Shown piece after piece: positions 22,590-30,453 of a stretch of 64,000 bases of DNA. Position 1 is the stretch's first letter; the number at the start of each line of letters is the position of its first letter. The notes below the pieces were generated by a model. It saw nothing but the letters and a program-made list of their open reading frames with translations. It made no database searches and had not been told where the DNA came from. The position numbers and the translations under genes were made by a program. Source of the stretch: an uncultured Thermoanaerobaculia bacterium (GTDB taxonomy: Bacteria > Acidobacteriota > Thermoanaerobaculia > Multivoradales > Multivoraceae); the NCBI GenBank assembly GCA_951813015.1, contig CATOTG010000007.1:1-64000 (forward strand), in the 5' to 3' direction.

Positions 22590-25568
22590 GTGCCGAAACC
22601 TCACTTTCGAGACTCCCGAACCCGCGCAACCGCGGCCCCGGCGCCCGCGGACCCGGCAATCCGCGGCCCACGCAAACCGGCGGCCCACGCACCGGTGGCC
22701 GCCGCGCTCGCGGCGGCAGCCCTCGCGGCGCTGGTCCCGCCGGTCCACGCCCAGCACGACTCCCGGGAGGCCCTCGACGAAACGACGTTCCTGGAACGCA
22801 GCCGGCGCCTGATCTACGAAGGCAAGCGCTCCGGCGAGGGCTACTTCTCCGCCGACGGCAGGCTCCTCGTCTTCCAGAGCGAGCGGCGGCCCGAGAACCC
22901 GTTCTACCAGATCTACCTGCTCGATCTGGCCACGGGCGACACCCGGGAGGTCTCGACCGGCATCGGCAAGACGACCTGCGCCTTCATTCGCCCGGACGGC
23001 AAGGCGATCCTCTACGGGTCGACCCACCACGACCCGCGCTCGGCCGACCTGCAGCGGCAGGAGCTCGACTTTCGCGCCTCGGGCCAGGAGCGGCGTTACG
23101 CCTGGGACTACGACCCGGAGATGGACATCTACACCGTGCCGATGGCCGGCGGCGACCCGGTCCGGCTCACGGACGCGCGCGGCTACGACGCCGAGGGCAG
23201 CTACTCCCCGGACGGCGAGTGGATCGTCTTCGCCTCCACCCGGGATGCCTACAACCGCGAACTCGACGAGCGCGAAGCGAACCTGCTGGAAGTCGACACC
23301 GCCTACTTCGGCGAGATCTACGTCATGCGCGCCGACGGCAGCGAACAGACCCGGCTCACCAACGTGCCCGGCTACGACGGCGGTCCCTTCTTCTTCGCCG
23401 ACGGTTCCCGCATCGTCTGGCGACGCTTCACCGAAGACGGCCTGATCGCCGACATCTGGTCGATGAACCCCGACGGTTCCGACCAACGCCGGTTGACCGA
23501 CTTCGGCGCGATGAGCTGGGCGCCGTACCAGCACCCCTCCGGCGAGTACATCTTCTTCGCCTCGAACAAGCTCGGTTTCGAGAACTTCGAAGTCTTCATC
23601 GTCGACACGAGCGGCGCGAAGGAACCGGTCCGCGTGACCTACACGGACCGTTTCGACGGCCTGCCCGTTCCGTCGCCGGACGGCCGCCAACTGGTCTGGA
23701 CCTCCAGCCGCCACGGCGGCGACGGCGGCCAGCTCTACATCGCCGACTGGAACCACGAGGCGGCGCTCGCCGCGCTTGAAGCCTCGCCGGACCGCGTGCC
23801 CGGCGGCCGCAGCGCCCCGCTGGCCGACCCCAGGTCAGCGCTCGAGAGCCACGTGACCACCCTCGCCTCCCCCGAGTTCGGCGGCCGGCTGACGGGTACC
23901 GAGGGAGAGCAGCGGGCCGCCAGCTACCTCGCCGAACAGCTCGTCGCACTCGGCGCCGAACCGCTGCCCGGCGAGAACGACCTGCTGCTCGACTTCGAGT
24001 TCACCTCCGGCGCCCGCGACACGGGATCGACGATCCGCATCGAGACCGAGAGCGGCGCCGCCGCGTTCAGCCACCAGACGCAGATTCAGGCCCTGGGTTT
24101 CTCCGACTCGACGCAGGTCGAGGGCGAGGCAGTGTTCGCCGGCTACGGCATCCGGGTGCCCGACTCGCAGGACTTCGGCTACGACAGCTACGCCACTCTC
24201 GACGTGACCGGGAAAATCGCCGTCGTGCTGCGCTACGTCCCCGAGGACGTCGAGGGCGAGGCGAGGTCCATCCTCAACCGCTACTCCGGACTCCGCTACA
24301 AGGCCCTGACCGCCCGCGAGGCGGGCGCCGTGGGGCTCCTCGTCTTGACCGGACCGCGCTCCCCGAACGCCGGCGAGACGATCCCGATGGCCTTCGACAC
24401 CGCGGCGGCCGGCTCCGGCGTCGCCGCCGCCAGTATCGACGGCGAGGTCGCCAGAGCGCTCTTCGGCGGCGCTGGCCGCGGTCTGGAGGAGATCCAGAAG
24501 AGCTTCGACGACGGCAACCCCCACACCGCGGGTTTCGCGCTTCCCGGCACGCGAGTCACCCTGAAGACGGCGATAGAGCGGGAGCGCAGCACGGCGCGGA
24601 ACGTGGTCGCCGTCTTGCCCGGCAGCAAGGCGGAGAGTCTTGCCAAGCCGTGGGTCGTCGTCGGCGCCCACTACGACCACCTCGGCCGGGGGCGCGGCGG
24701 CAACTCGTTGGCGCGGCCGGAAGAGAAGGACGCGATTCACCTCGGCGCCGACGACAACGCCTCGGGCACGGCCGCGGTGCTCGCTGCCGCACGCCAGTTG
24801 CGCGAGATGGGCCACGACCGGAACGTCGCGCTCGCCTTCTGGTCGGGCGAGGAGTTGGGGCTCCTGGGCTCGGCCGACTTCGTCGGCGACGCGGCCATCC
24901 CGACCGACCAGATCGCGGCCTACGTGAACCTCGACATGGTGGGGCGCGTCCGCGACAACCGCCTGACCGTTCAGGCGGTCGGCTCGAGTCCCGACTGGAC
25001 GGGGCTGGTCGAAGCGGCCAACGTCCCGGTGGGCTTCGATCTCGGCATGCAGACCGACCCGTATCTGCCGACCGACACCTCGAGCTTCAACGGCGCCGGC
25101 ATTCCGACCGTCAACCTGTTCAGCGGCGCCCACGAGGACTACCACCGCCCGTCCGACACGGCGGACCGGATCAACTACGACGACCTGGAGCGAGTGGCCC
25201 GTTTCGCCGCGCTGCTCACCCGCCGAGCCGCAAACCAGGCCGAGCCGCTCGAGTTCGCGAAGGTCGAGCGGACCCTGCAGCAGGGCGGGAGCCGCGACAC
25301 GGTGCGCGCCTACACCGGCACGATCCCCGACTACGCGAGCGAGGTGGAAGGCCTGCTGCTGGGCGGCGTGATGGAGGGCGGCCCGGCGGCCGAAGCGGGG
25401 CTTGAGGCCAGCGACGTGATCGTCGAGTTCGCCGGCCAGACGATCGCCAACATCTACGATTACACCTACGCCCTGGACGCCGTGAAGATCGATGAGCCCA
25501 TCGAAGTCGTCTACCTGCGCAACGGCGAGCGTCATCAGACGACGCTGACGCCGAGGGCCAGGCGATGA
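22590..25568 (+). CDS. secreted PD40 beta-propeller / M28 aminopeptidase with C-terminal PDZ domain
   Basis: 992 residues if GTG 22590 is the start; the frame is open from GTG 22464 but that would leave only 20 bases to the divergent gene. A signal-like hydrophobic stretch (APVAAALAAAALAALVPPVHA) follows. Residues about 70-420 are TolB/PD40 propeller blades (YFSADGRLLVFQSE, SYSPDGEWIVFASTRD). A PA-like insert comes next, then the M28 zinc site: H in VGAHYDHLGR (about 690), D in GADDNASGTAAVL, EE in FWSGEELGLLG, D in VNLDMVGR and H in AHEDYHRPSDT. A PDZ domain ends the protein (LLLGGVMEGGPAAEAGLEA). Expected to cleave peptides in the periplasm or outside. Confidence 0.88.
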   Translation: MPKPHFRDSRTRATAAPAPADPAIRGPRKPAAHAPVAAALAAAALAALVPPVHAQHDSREALDETTFLERSRRLIYEGKRSGEGYFSADGRLLVFQSERRPENPFYQIYLLDLATGDTREVSTGIGKTTCAFIRPDGKAILYGSTHHDPRSADLQRQELDFRASGQERRYAWDYDPEMDIYTVPMAGGDPVRLTDARGYDAEGSYSPDGEWIVFASTRDAYNRELDEREANLLEVDTAYFGEIYVMRADGSEQTRLTNVPGYDGGPFFFADGSRIVWRRFTEDGLIADIWSMNPDGSDQRRLTDFGAMSWAPYQHPSGEYIFFASNKLGFENFEVFIVDTSGAKEPVRVTYTDRFDGLPVPSPDGRQLVWTSSRHGGDGGQLYIADWNHEAALAALEASPDRVPGGRSAPLADPRSALESHVTTLASPEFGGRLTGTEGEQRAASYLAEQLVALGAEPLPGENDLLLDFEFTSGARDTGSTIRIETESGAAAFSHQTQIQALGFSDSTQVEGEAVFAGYGIRVPDSQDFGYDSYATLDVTGKIAVVLRYVPEDVEGEARSILNRYSGLRYKALTAREAGAVGLLVLTGPRSPNAGETIPMAFDTAAAGSGVAAASIDGEVARALFGGAGRGLEEIQKSFDDGNPHTAGFALPGTRVTLKTAIERERSTARNVVAVLPGSKAESLAKPWVVVGAHYDHLGRGRGGNSLARPEEKDAIHLGADDNASGTAAVLAAARQLREMGHDRNVALAFWSGEELGLLGSADFVGDAAIPTDQIAAYVNLDMVGRVRDNRLTVQAVGSSPDWTGLVEAANVPVGFDLGMQTDPYLPTDTSSFNGAGIPTVNLFSGAHEDYHRPSDTADRINYDDLERVARFAALLTRRAANQAEPLEFAKVERTLQQGGSRDTVRAYTGTIPDYASEVEGLLLGGVMEGGPAAEAGLEASDVIVEFAGQTIANIYDYTYALDAVKIDEPIEVVYLRNGERHQTTLTPRARR

Positions 25569-25610
25569 CCCGTGCAGAGACCTCCGGGACCGGGGGCCGC
25601 CGCCGGCGCA

Positions 25611-25735
25611 GGCTGCGGAACTGCCGGTCCCGCGGAAAACGGCAAGCCATCCCGCCGAGCCTCGGCCACTACGGCGGACCGGTACGAGACGGTGACCAGA
25701 ATCAACCCCGGAAAGGTACAGGTGCGCCGGCCTGC
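25611..25735 (+). repeat. dispersed intergenic repeat family B, copy 1
   Basis: Shares two blocks with 62,567-62,735: GGCTGCGGAA followed by TGCCGGTCCCGCG, and after a variable middle ACCAGAATC, ACCCCG, then AAAGGTACAGGTGCGCCGGC. Both copies lie after a plus-strand gene and a little over 100 bases before the next start, and both are followed at once by a hairpin. Confidence 0.7.
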
Positions 25736-25738
25736 CAT

Positions 25739-25764
25739 CCGTGCGCCCGATGACGGGCGCACGG
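25739..25764 (+). terminator. perfect 11-bp hairpin at the end of repeat B1
   Basis: CCGTGCGCCCG, loop ATGA, CGGGCGCACGG. It would be a very stable stem but has no T-run, so it could stop Rho-assisted transcription or act as an mRNA 3' end rather than as a classical terminator. Confidence 0.5.
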
Positions 25765-25848
25765 ACTGGTTCACGGGTCGCGCCAAACGCAACCCGGGTT
25801 CCGGCCGGCGCCGGGTCCCGACCGAAAGTTCCCCCGAAGGAGACGCGC

Positions 25849-27171
25849 ATGAGCCTCAATCGCCGAATCGGACTGTTCGCCGCCCTCGTCACGGGCCTCG
25901 CACTCCTTGCCGGCAGCGCCGGCGCGGCGCCTCCCGCCACCGCCGCCGACCAGGCCGGCGCAGCGCCGCTGCCGGTCGCCGAGCCCGAGAGCGTCGGCAT
26001 GTCCAGCGAAAGGCTGCAACGCCTCTCGGACGCGATGGCCGGCTACATCGACCGGCAGCAGGTCGCCGGCGCCGTGACCCTGATCGGCCGCCGCGGCAAG
26101 GTCGTCCACTTCGAGGCCCAGGGCGAACGCTGGCCGGAGGAGGAAGCCCCGATGACCCGGGACACGATCTTCCGGATCGCGTCGATGACCAAGCCGATCG
26201 CCTCGGTCGCTCTGATGACCCTGCACGAGGAGGGACGGTTCCAGCTCCGCGATCCGATCGCGAAGTACGTGCCGGAGTTCGCCGAGATGCAGGTTGCGGT
26301 CGTGCCGGACGACGACGAGTACTTGGGCGAGGCCTACAAGCTCGTGCCCGCCAGGCGGCCGATCACGGTTCAACACATCCTGACCCACACGGCGGGCTTC
26401 GCGAACAACTACCGCGGCCTGCTCAAGGCGGACTACGCGAAGCTGCGGACGAACCGCGATCCCCAGTGGACCGTCGGCGATTTCGTCAGCGCCCTGGCGG
26501 AACTGCCGCTCGAGTTCCACCCCGGAGATGCCTGGCAGTACGGGCCCTCCGTCGATGTCGTCGGCCGGCTGGTCGAAGTGCTTTCCAGCCAGACCTTCGA
26601 CGAATACCTGCGGGAGCGGATCTTCGAGCCCCTCGGGATGAGCGATACCCACTTCTACCTGCCCGAATCGAAGGTCGACCGCCTCGCCGCGCTCTATCGG
26701 CCCGACGAGGACGGCATGATCGTCCTGACCGAGGCGCCGGACCTGAACGCCCGCCACGTCCGCGAACCCCACAAGTACTTCAGCGGCTCCGGCGGCCTCG
26801 TCTCGACCGCCGCCGACTACTACCGGTTCCACCAGATGATGCTCTCCGGCGGCGAACTGGAGGGAGAACGCGTGCTCGGCCGCAAGACCGTGGAGCTGAT
26901 GACCGCGAACCACACCGGCGACCACGGCCTCTGGCTGCGCGGGCCCGGCTTCGGCTTCGGTCTCGGCTACAGCGTGGTCACCGACCTCGGCCCGTCCGCC
27001 ATGCCGGCCTCGGTCGGATCGTATTCCTGGGGCGGCGCCTTCTGCACCGTGTTCTGGGTCGACCCCGAAGAGGAACTGATCGGCATCCTGATGACCCAGG
27101 TAAGGCCCTACACCCACCTCAACATCCGCCAGGATCTCCAGACACTGACCTACCAGGCCATCATCGACTGA
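25849..27171 (+). CDS. class C beta-lactamase-type serine hydrolase, exported
   Basis: 440 residues from ATG 25849, with AAGGAG eight bases upstream. Signal peptide: RRIGLFAALVTGLALLAGSAGA. The active-site SxxK is in FRIASMTKPIAS (S about 111) and the tyrosine in DAWQYGPSVDVVG (about 229); HILTHTAGF is a family mark. The third triad motif is not a clear KTG. The family includes esterases and D,D-peptidases as well as beta-lactamases, and this subgroup is usually an esterase or peptidase of unknown substrate. Follows repeat B1; no operon partner. Confidence 0.85.
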   Translation: MSLNRRIGLFAALVTGLALLAGSAGAAPPATAADQAGAAPLPVAEPESVGMSSERLQRLSDAMAGYIDRQQVAGAVTLIGRRGKVVHFEAQGERWPEEEAPMTRDTIFRIASMTKPIASVALMTLHEEGRFQLRDPIAKYVPEFAEMQVAVVPDDDEYLGEAYKLVPARRPITVQHILTHTAGFANNYRGLLKADYAKLRTNRDPQWTVGDFVSALAELPLEFHPGDAWQYGPSVDVVGRLVEVLSSQTFDEYLRERIFEPLGMSDTHFYLPESKVDRLAALYRPDEDGMIVLTEAPDLNARHVREPHKYFSGSGGLVSTAADYYRFHQMMLSGGELEGERVLGRKTVELMTANHTGDHGLWLRGPGFGFGLGYSVVTDLGPSAMPASVGSYSWGGAFCTVFWVDPEEELIGILMTQVRPYTHLNIRQDLQTLTYQAIID

Positions 27172-27312
27172 GGCCGAACGTCCACGACCATTCCGACTAC
27201 GCGATCCTGAACCTGTCCCACACCTCCAACCGGTGCGAACAGGGGCCGGTGCCTCGATACGGGCGACTCCCGCGCCCAATGTCGGTCGTGGCTGCGGAAT
27301 TCGGAGACTCCC

Positions 27313-28185
27313 ATGGCGACCTGGGCGATCGGTGACGTCCACGGCTGCTTCAGCACCCTGGACGCTCTGATCGGACGCATCGGCCTGGATGTCCGCAGGG
27401 ACCGGCTGTGGATGGTGGGCGACCTGGTGAACCGGGGCCCCGGTTCGCTCCAGGTGCTCCGCTGGGCCCGCGCGCGGGACCGCGAGATGGGCGACCGCTT
27501 CCAGGTCGTGCTGGGCAACCACGACCTGCACCTGATCGCAAGACATCTCGGCATCGGGCGGGAGCGACCGCGCGACACGCTGGAGGACGTGCTCAGCGCC
27601 GCCGACCGTGCCGACCTGGTCGGCTGGCTCCGCCTCTGCCCCTTCATCCACTTCGAACGGGTCGAAGACGCCGACTACGTGATGGTCCACGCCGGCCTCC
27701 GACCGGGGTGGTCCCCGCTGGACGCTCTCGAAGCGGCCGAGCGCTTGCAACGGCAACTCCAGGGACCGAGCCCCGAACGGCTGCTGTGCCATGAACGGCA
27801 ACGCAAGGACCACGGCGCCCGAAGCGGGGACGATTCCTGCCGGAACACGAACTCAGTCAGCCAGCCGCGAGCGGACAGCGCGGCCGCGCTGTCTGCGCTG
27901 ACACGCACAAGGATGCTCGATTCGAAGCGAGCGCCCCACAGCTACAAGGGTCCGCCCGAAAGGGCGCCCCGAGGCCTGCGATCCTGGTTCGACATCCAAC
28001 CGCGCGGGTGTCCCGACCACACCGTCATATGCGGTCACTGGGCCGCCCTCGGCCTGCAGCTTCGGCCTGCTCTGATCGCCCTGGACACCGGCTGCGTCTG
28101 GGGCGGTCGCCTCACTGCCGTTCGTCTCGGCGACCACCGCGTCGTCCAGCAGGACTGCATTGACCGATTCCAGGAGCCTGCCTAG
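27313..28185 (+). CDS. apaH: symmetrical bis(5'-nucleosyl)-tetraphosphatase
   Basis: 290 residues from ATG 27313 (GGAGA ahead). Metallophosphatase motifs: GDVHG (7-11), GDLVNRGP (about 36-43), GNHD (about 68-71), HAG (about 125) and GHWAALG (about 237). ApaH-specific end: ALDTGCVWGGRLTAVRL. Cleaves Ap4A to two ADP and can remove Np4A caps from RNA. Monocistronic. Confidence 0.93.
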   Translation: MATWAIGDVHGCFSTLDALIGRIGLDVRRDRLWMVGDLVNRGPGSLQVLRWARARDREMGDRFQVVLGNHDLHLIARHLGIGRERPRDTLEDVLSAADRADLVGWLRLCPFIHFERVEDADYVMVHAGLRPGWSPLDALEAAERLQRQLQGPSPERLLCHERQRKDHGARSGDDSCRNTNSVSQPRADSAAALSALTRTRMLDSKRAPHSYKGPPERAPRGLRSWFDIQPRGCPDHTVICGHWAALGLQLRPALIALDTGCVWGGRLTAVRLGDHRVVQQDCIDRFQEPA

Positions 28186-28425
28186 CTGGCGCCTGGCGCA
28201 GCGGCGGCAACGGCGGCGGTGGCGCTCAGCGCGACAGTCCTGGACTCCTGCCGTCGGGCTTCGTACCCGGCGTCTGCAATCCCTGCCACTGGTAGGCGAA
28301 CCAAAGACCGGCGCCGCCGCCGCAGATTCCTCGGGTTCTCTGGAAACCAATCGGGCCGCCGATGCGTTGTACCTTCTGAAGGCCCGGGTTCATTCTCGGG
28401 CAACGGACAGGAGGAGCCGATCGAC
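28186..28425. other. intergenic region after apaH
   Basis: 240 bases with no convincing gene. The minus strand has open frames in all phases. The ribosome site AGGAGGAG of the next gene is at 28,409-28,416. Confidence 0.4.
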
Positions 28426-28737
28426 ATGAAGGATGCATACGCGATCTCGCGGATCCTGCTGGCCGATGTCTACGACGCGACGGCCCAGGAAGAGTCGGCA
28501 CCGGCGCCGCCCCGCCAGCGGCTTCGCCGACTCGCTCTGACCCTGTCGACCCTGCTCTTCGCGGCCGCCCATGCGCCTGCCGCCAAGCGGGCGGCGCCCG
28601 ACGAAGCACTGGACCACCTGAACGAGATGACATTGACGATCGGCGCCTGCGAGAGCGGAGGTGTGCTCTCGGCCGCTGAAGCGGAGCGCCTTCGCCAGAT
28701 GAGCGAGGCGCTGGATCGCAGTCTGCGCGACGCCTGA
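28426..28737 (+). CDS. small helical protein of unknown function
   Basis: 103 residues from ATG 28426 with AGGAGGAG ten bases ahead, a strong start. Composition is helical: an N-terminal amphipathic segment (AYAISRILLADVYDATAQE), a basic-hydrophobic helix (RLRRLALTLSTLLFAAAHA) and a C-terminal coiled part (AEAERLRQMSEALDRSLRD). It may be a small helix-bundle protein. I do not recognise the family. Converges on the ATP-grasp gene. Confidence 0.5.
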   Translation: MKDAYAISRILLADVYDATAQEESAPAPPRQRLRRLALTLSTLLFAAAHAPAAKRAAPDEALDHLNEMTLTIGACESGGVLSAAEAERLRQMSEALDRSLRDA

Positions 28738-28822
28738 GCTCTAGCGAGACAGAAACCGGGCGCGCTGGCCGGCATTCGGCGTCAGGCGCCGGCTGCCGGA
28801 CCTTCTGCCGCGCTCGCCATAG

Positions 28823-30211
28823 CTAGCGCAGGCCGAGGCGGCGCGGGAGTTCTGCGGTCATCAAGTCATCGACGTGCTCGGGGCTTGACCCGATCGCCAC
28901 GATGTCGAACTTGCCGAAGCGCTGGAGCGGTCCGACGTTGTAGAGCAGGAAGCGCCCCGCGCCGGGCCCGCGGTCGTGCAGTGAATCGCCCATCCTGGCC
29001 TGGAGTTGCCGGAAGCTCAGGCCCACGAGATCACGATGGACGAAACCCTGGGCCTGGTAGGGAGGCCGGCCTTCCGGATGCAGCCGGTCGACCAGGTTCA
29101 TCGGCGTGCTGGTTCCGCCCCAGCGTCCGTTGCACTCCGTGAACACGACGCGCCCTCCAGGCAACACGAGGTGATCGAACGAGCAGCGGCCGACGTAGCC
29201 CAGGCCCTGCAGGACGGCCGCCACCCGCCCGGACTGCGACACGATTGCCTGCTCGATTTCGGAGGAGAGTGCGCTTGGCCGGCTGCCCACGAAGACGCCC
29301 TCCTCGCCCGCCAGGATCTGCTCGTAGACGCCATCGAGCCGGGGACCGCCGCCGCCGGGCGGCGGCAGCCACCACTGGGTCGAAGGCGACGACGACGAGT
29401 CTTCCCAGGTAACCGCGAGCACTTCTTCGCCGCCGTCCCAGCCGGTGCGTTCGAGAAACCCGCGGACAAGGTCGAGCACGCCGGCGGATCCCATGCGGCG
29501 CAGGACCGATGACTCGAACACCTCGTTGCCCATCGCGGAGGCGCAGCGCAGGCGTTTGAGCGCCACGGCCGGGCTCGCCTCGGCCAGTTCGAGCAGTCCC
29601 CGGGCCAGCGCCTCGGGGGACGCCGAGCGCCGGCTGTCGGGCAGGAGGCCGGGTCCCAGCACCGCGGTCACCAGGTCTTCGAAGCTCGCCTTGTCGTTGG
29701 CGATCCAGGCCACCGGCGGCGGCGGCGCCAGCACCCGCACGCGCGTCCCGGCGTCGGCGGCAACCGCGGCCGCCAGCTCCCAGATCACTTCGATGCCCAT
29801 GAAGGGCTCGATCACGAGTCCCCCGTGTGCGCTCGCGAAAGCGGCCAGACGGGAACGGGGAGTCCCGGCCATGCAGGCACGCGCGACCGCGAACCGGTCA
29901 ACACCGGCATCGACCTCCAGCAGGTCGGCCGCGCCCAGGCCCAGAACGTCCCGGAAGTACCGCTCGTAGCCGGGGGATGCGGGGGTCGTGGCCGCGAACA
30001 GATCGCCCTCCGCCGCCCGCAGCCTCGCCCGGTGCTGGTAGTGCTCGACTCCCGCGATGCCGTCGAGAAAGGGGATCCCGGTGAAGTCGTCGAGGTGCAG
30101 GGCGGGCATTCCGCCGCCGTCGCCCTCGTAGCGATACGGCTCGAAGACAGCGAGTCGACGCCGGAGGTCGAACCGCTCCGCGAGTTCCGCCGCGACGTGA
30201 CGAACGCTCAT
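28823..30211 (-). CDS. ATP-grasp-type ligase-like protein
   Basis: 462 residues. The C-terminal half reads as an ATP-grasp fold: a lysine strand AVALKRLRCASAMGNEVF, then RCSFDHLVL with GGRVVFTECNGRWGGTSTPM, where E and N would bind magnesium-ATP, and a final QRFGKFDIVAIG strand. The N-terminal half (FDDFTGIP-like loops, HGGLVIEPFMGIEVIWELA) may be the pre-ATP-grasp domain. Similar proteins join amino acids or peptides with ATP, but the substrate is unknown. The gene stands alone between a convergent small gene and the menaquinone cluster. Confidence 0.65.
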   Translation of the reverse strand: MSVRHVAAELAERFDLRRRLAVFEPYRYEGDGGGMPALHLDDFTGIPFLDGIAGVEHYQHRARLRAAEGDLFAATTPASPGYERYFRDVLGLGAADLLEVDAGVDRFAVARACMAGTPRSRLAAFASAHGGLVIEPFMGIEVIWELAAAVAADAGTRVRVLAPPPPVAWIANDKASFEDLVTAVLGPGLLPDSRRSASPEALARGLLELAEASPAVALKRLRCASAMGNEVFESSVLRRMGSAGVLDLVRGFLERTGWDGGEEVLAVTWEDSSSSPSTQWWLPPPGGGGPRLDGVYEQILAGEEGVFVGSRPSALSSEIEQAIVSQSGRVAAVLQGLGYVGRCSFDHLVLPGGRVVFTECNGRWGGTSTPMNLVDRLHPEGRPPYQAQGFVHRDLVGLSFRQLQARMGDSLHDRGPGAGRFLLYNVGPLQRFGKFDIVAIGSSPEHVDDLMTAELPRRLGLR

Positions 30212-30370
30212 TGTCCCTCAGGTCCCAAGGCTTGGGCAGCCCGCGGCAAGGCCAAGCCGCATACGAGCGGCCACTCATCCCGCCCGGCGTCGCGCCATCC
30301 GTGTGCTCGACGACTCGTATCCGGAGGTGGTTCGCGTGTGGCGCCGGTTCCACGGATTGAGAAGGGCTGA

Positions 30371-30453
30371 CCCGATATGCCTCGTCGCGCCTTGCTCGAC
30401 GGGTGCCTGATCGCTCCCGGTACGACACGGACTCCTACCACGGGCTCCTGGCC
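30371..30453. repeat. dispersed intergenic repeat family A, copy 2
   Basis: Matches copy 1 (3016-3102) over CCCGATATGC, CGTCGCGCCTTGCTCGACGG, GACACGGACT and ACCACGGGCT. The TAG stop of menE (30,437-30,435, minus strand) lies inside it, so the last few codons of menE are repeat-derived. Confidence 0.72.

Noticed and set aside
28230..28400. A diversity-generating-retroelement template or variable repeat beside a small helical (Avd-like) protein
   Set aside because: The minus strand has AACCCGAGGAATCTGCGG and an IGF-like phrase that recall such repeats, but no second copy, no adenine bias and no reverse transcriptase is found in the window.
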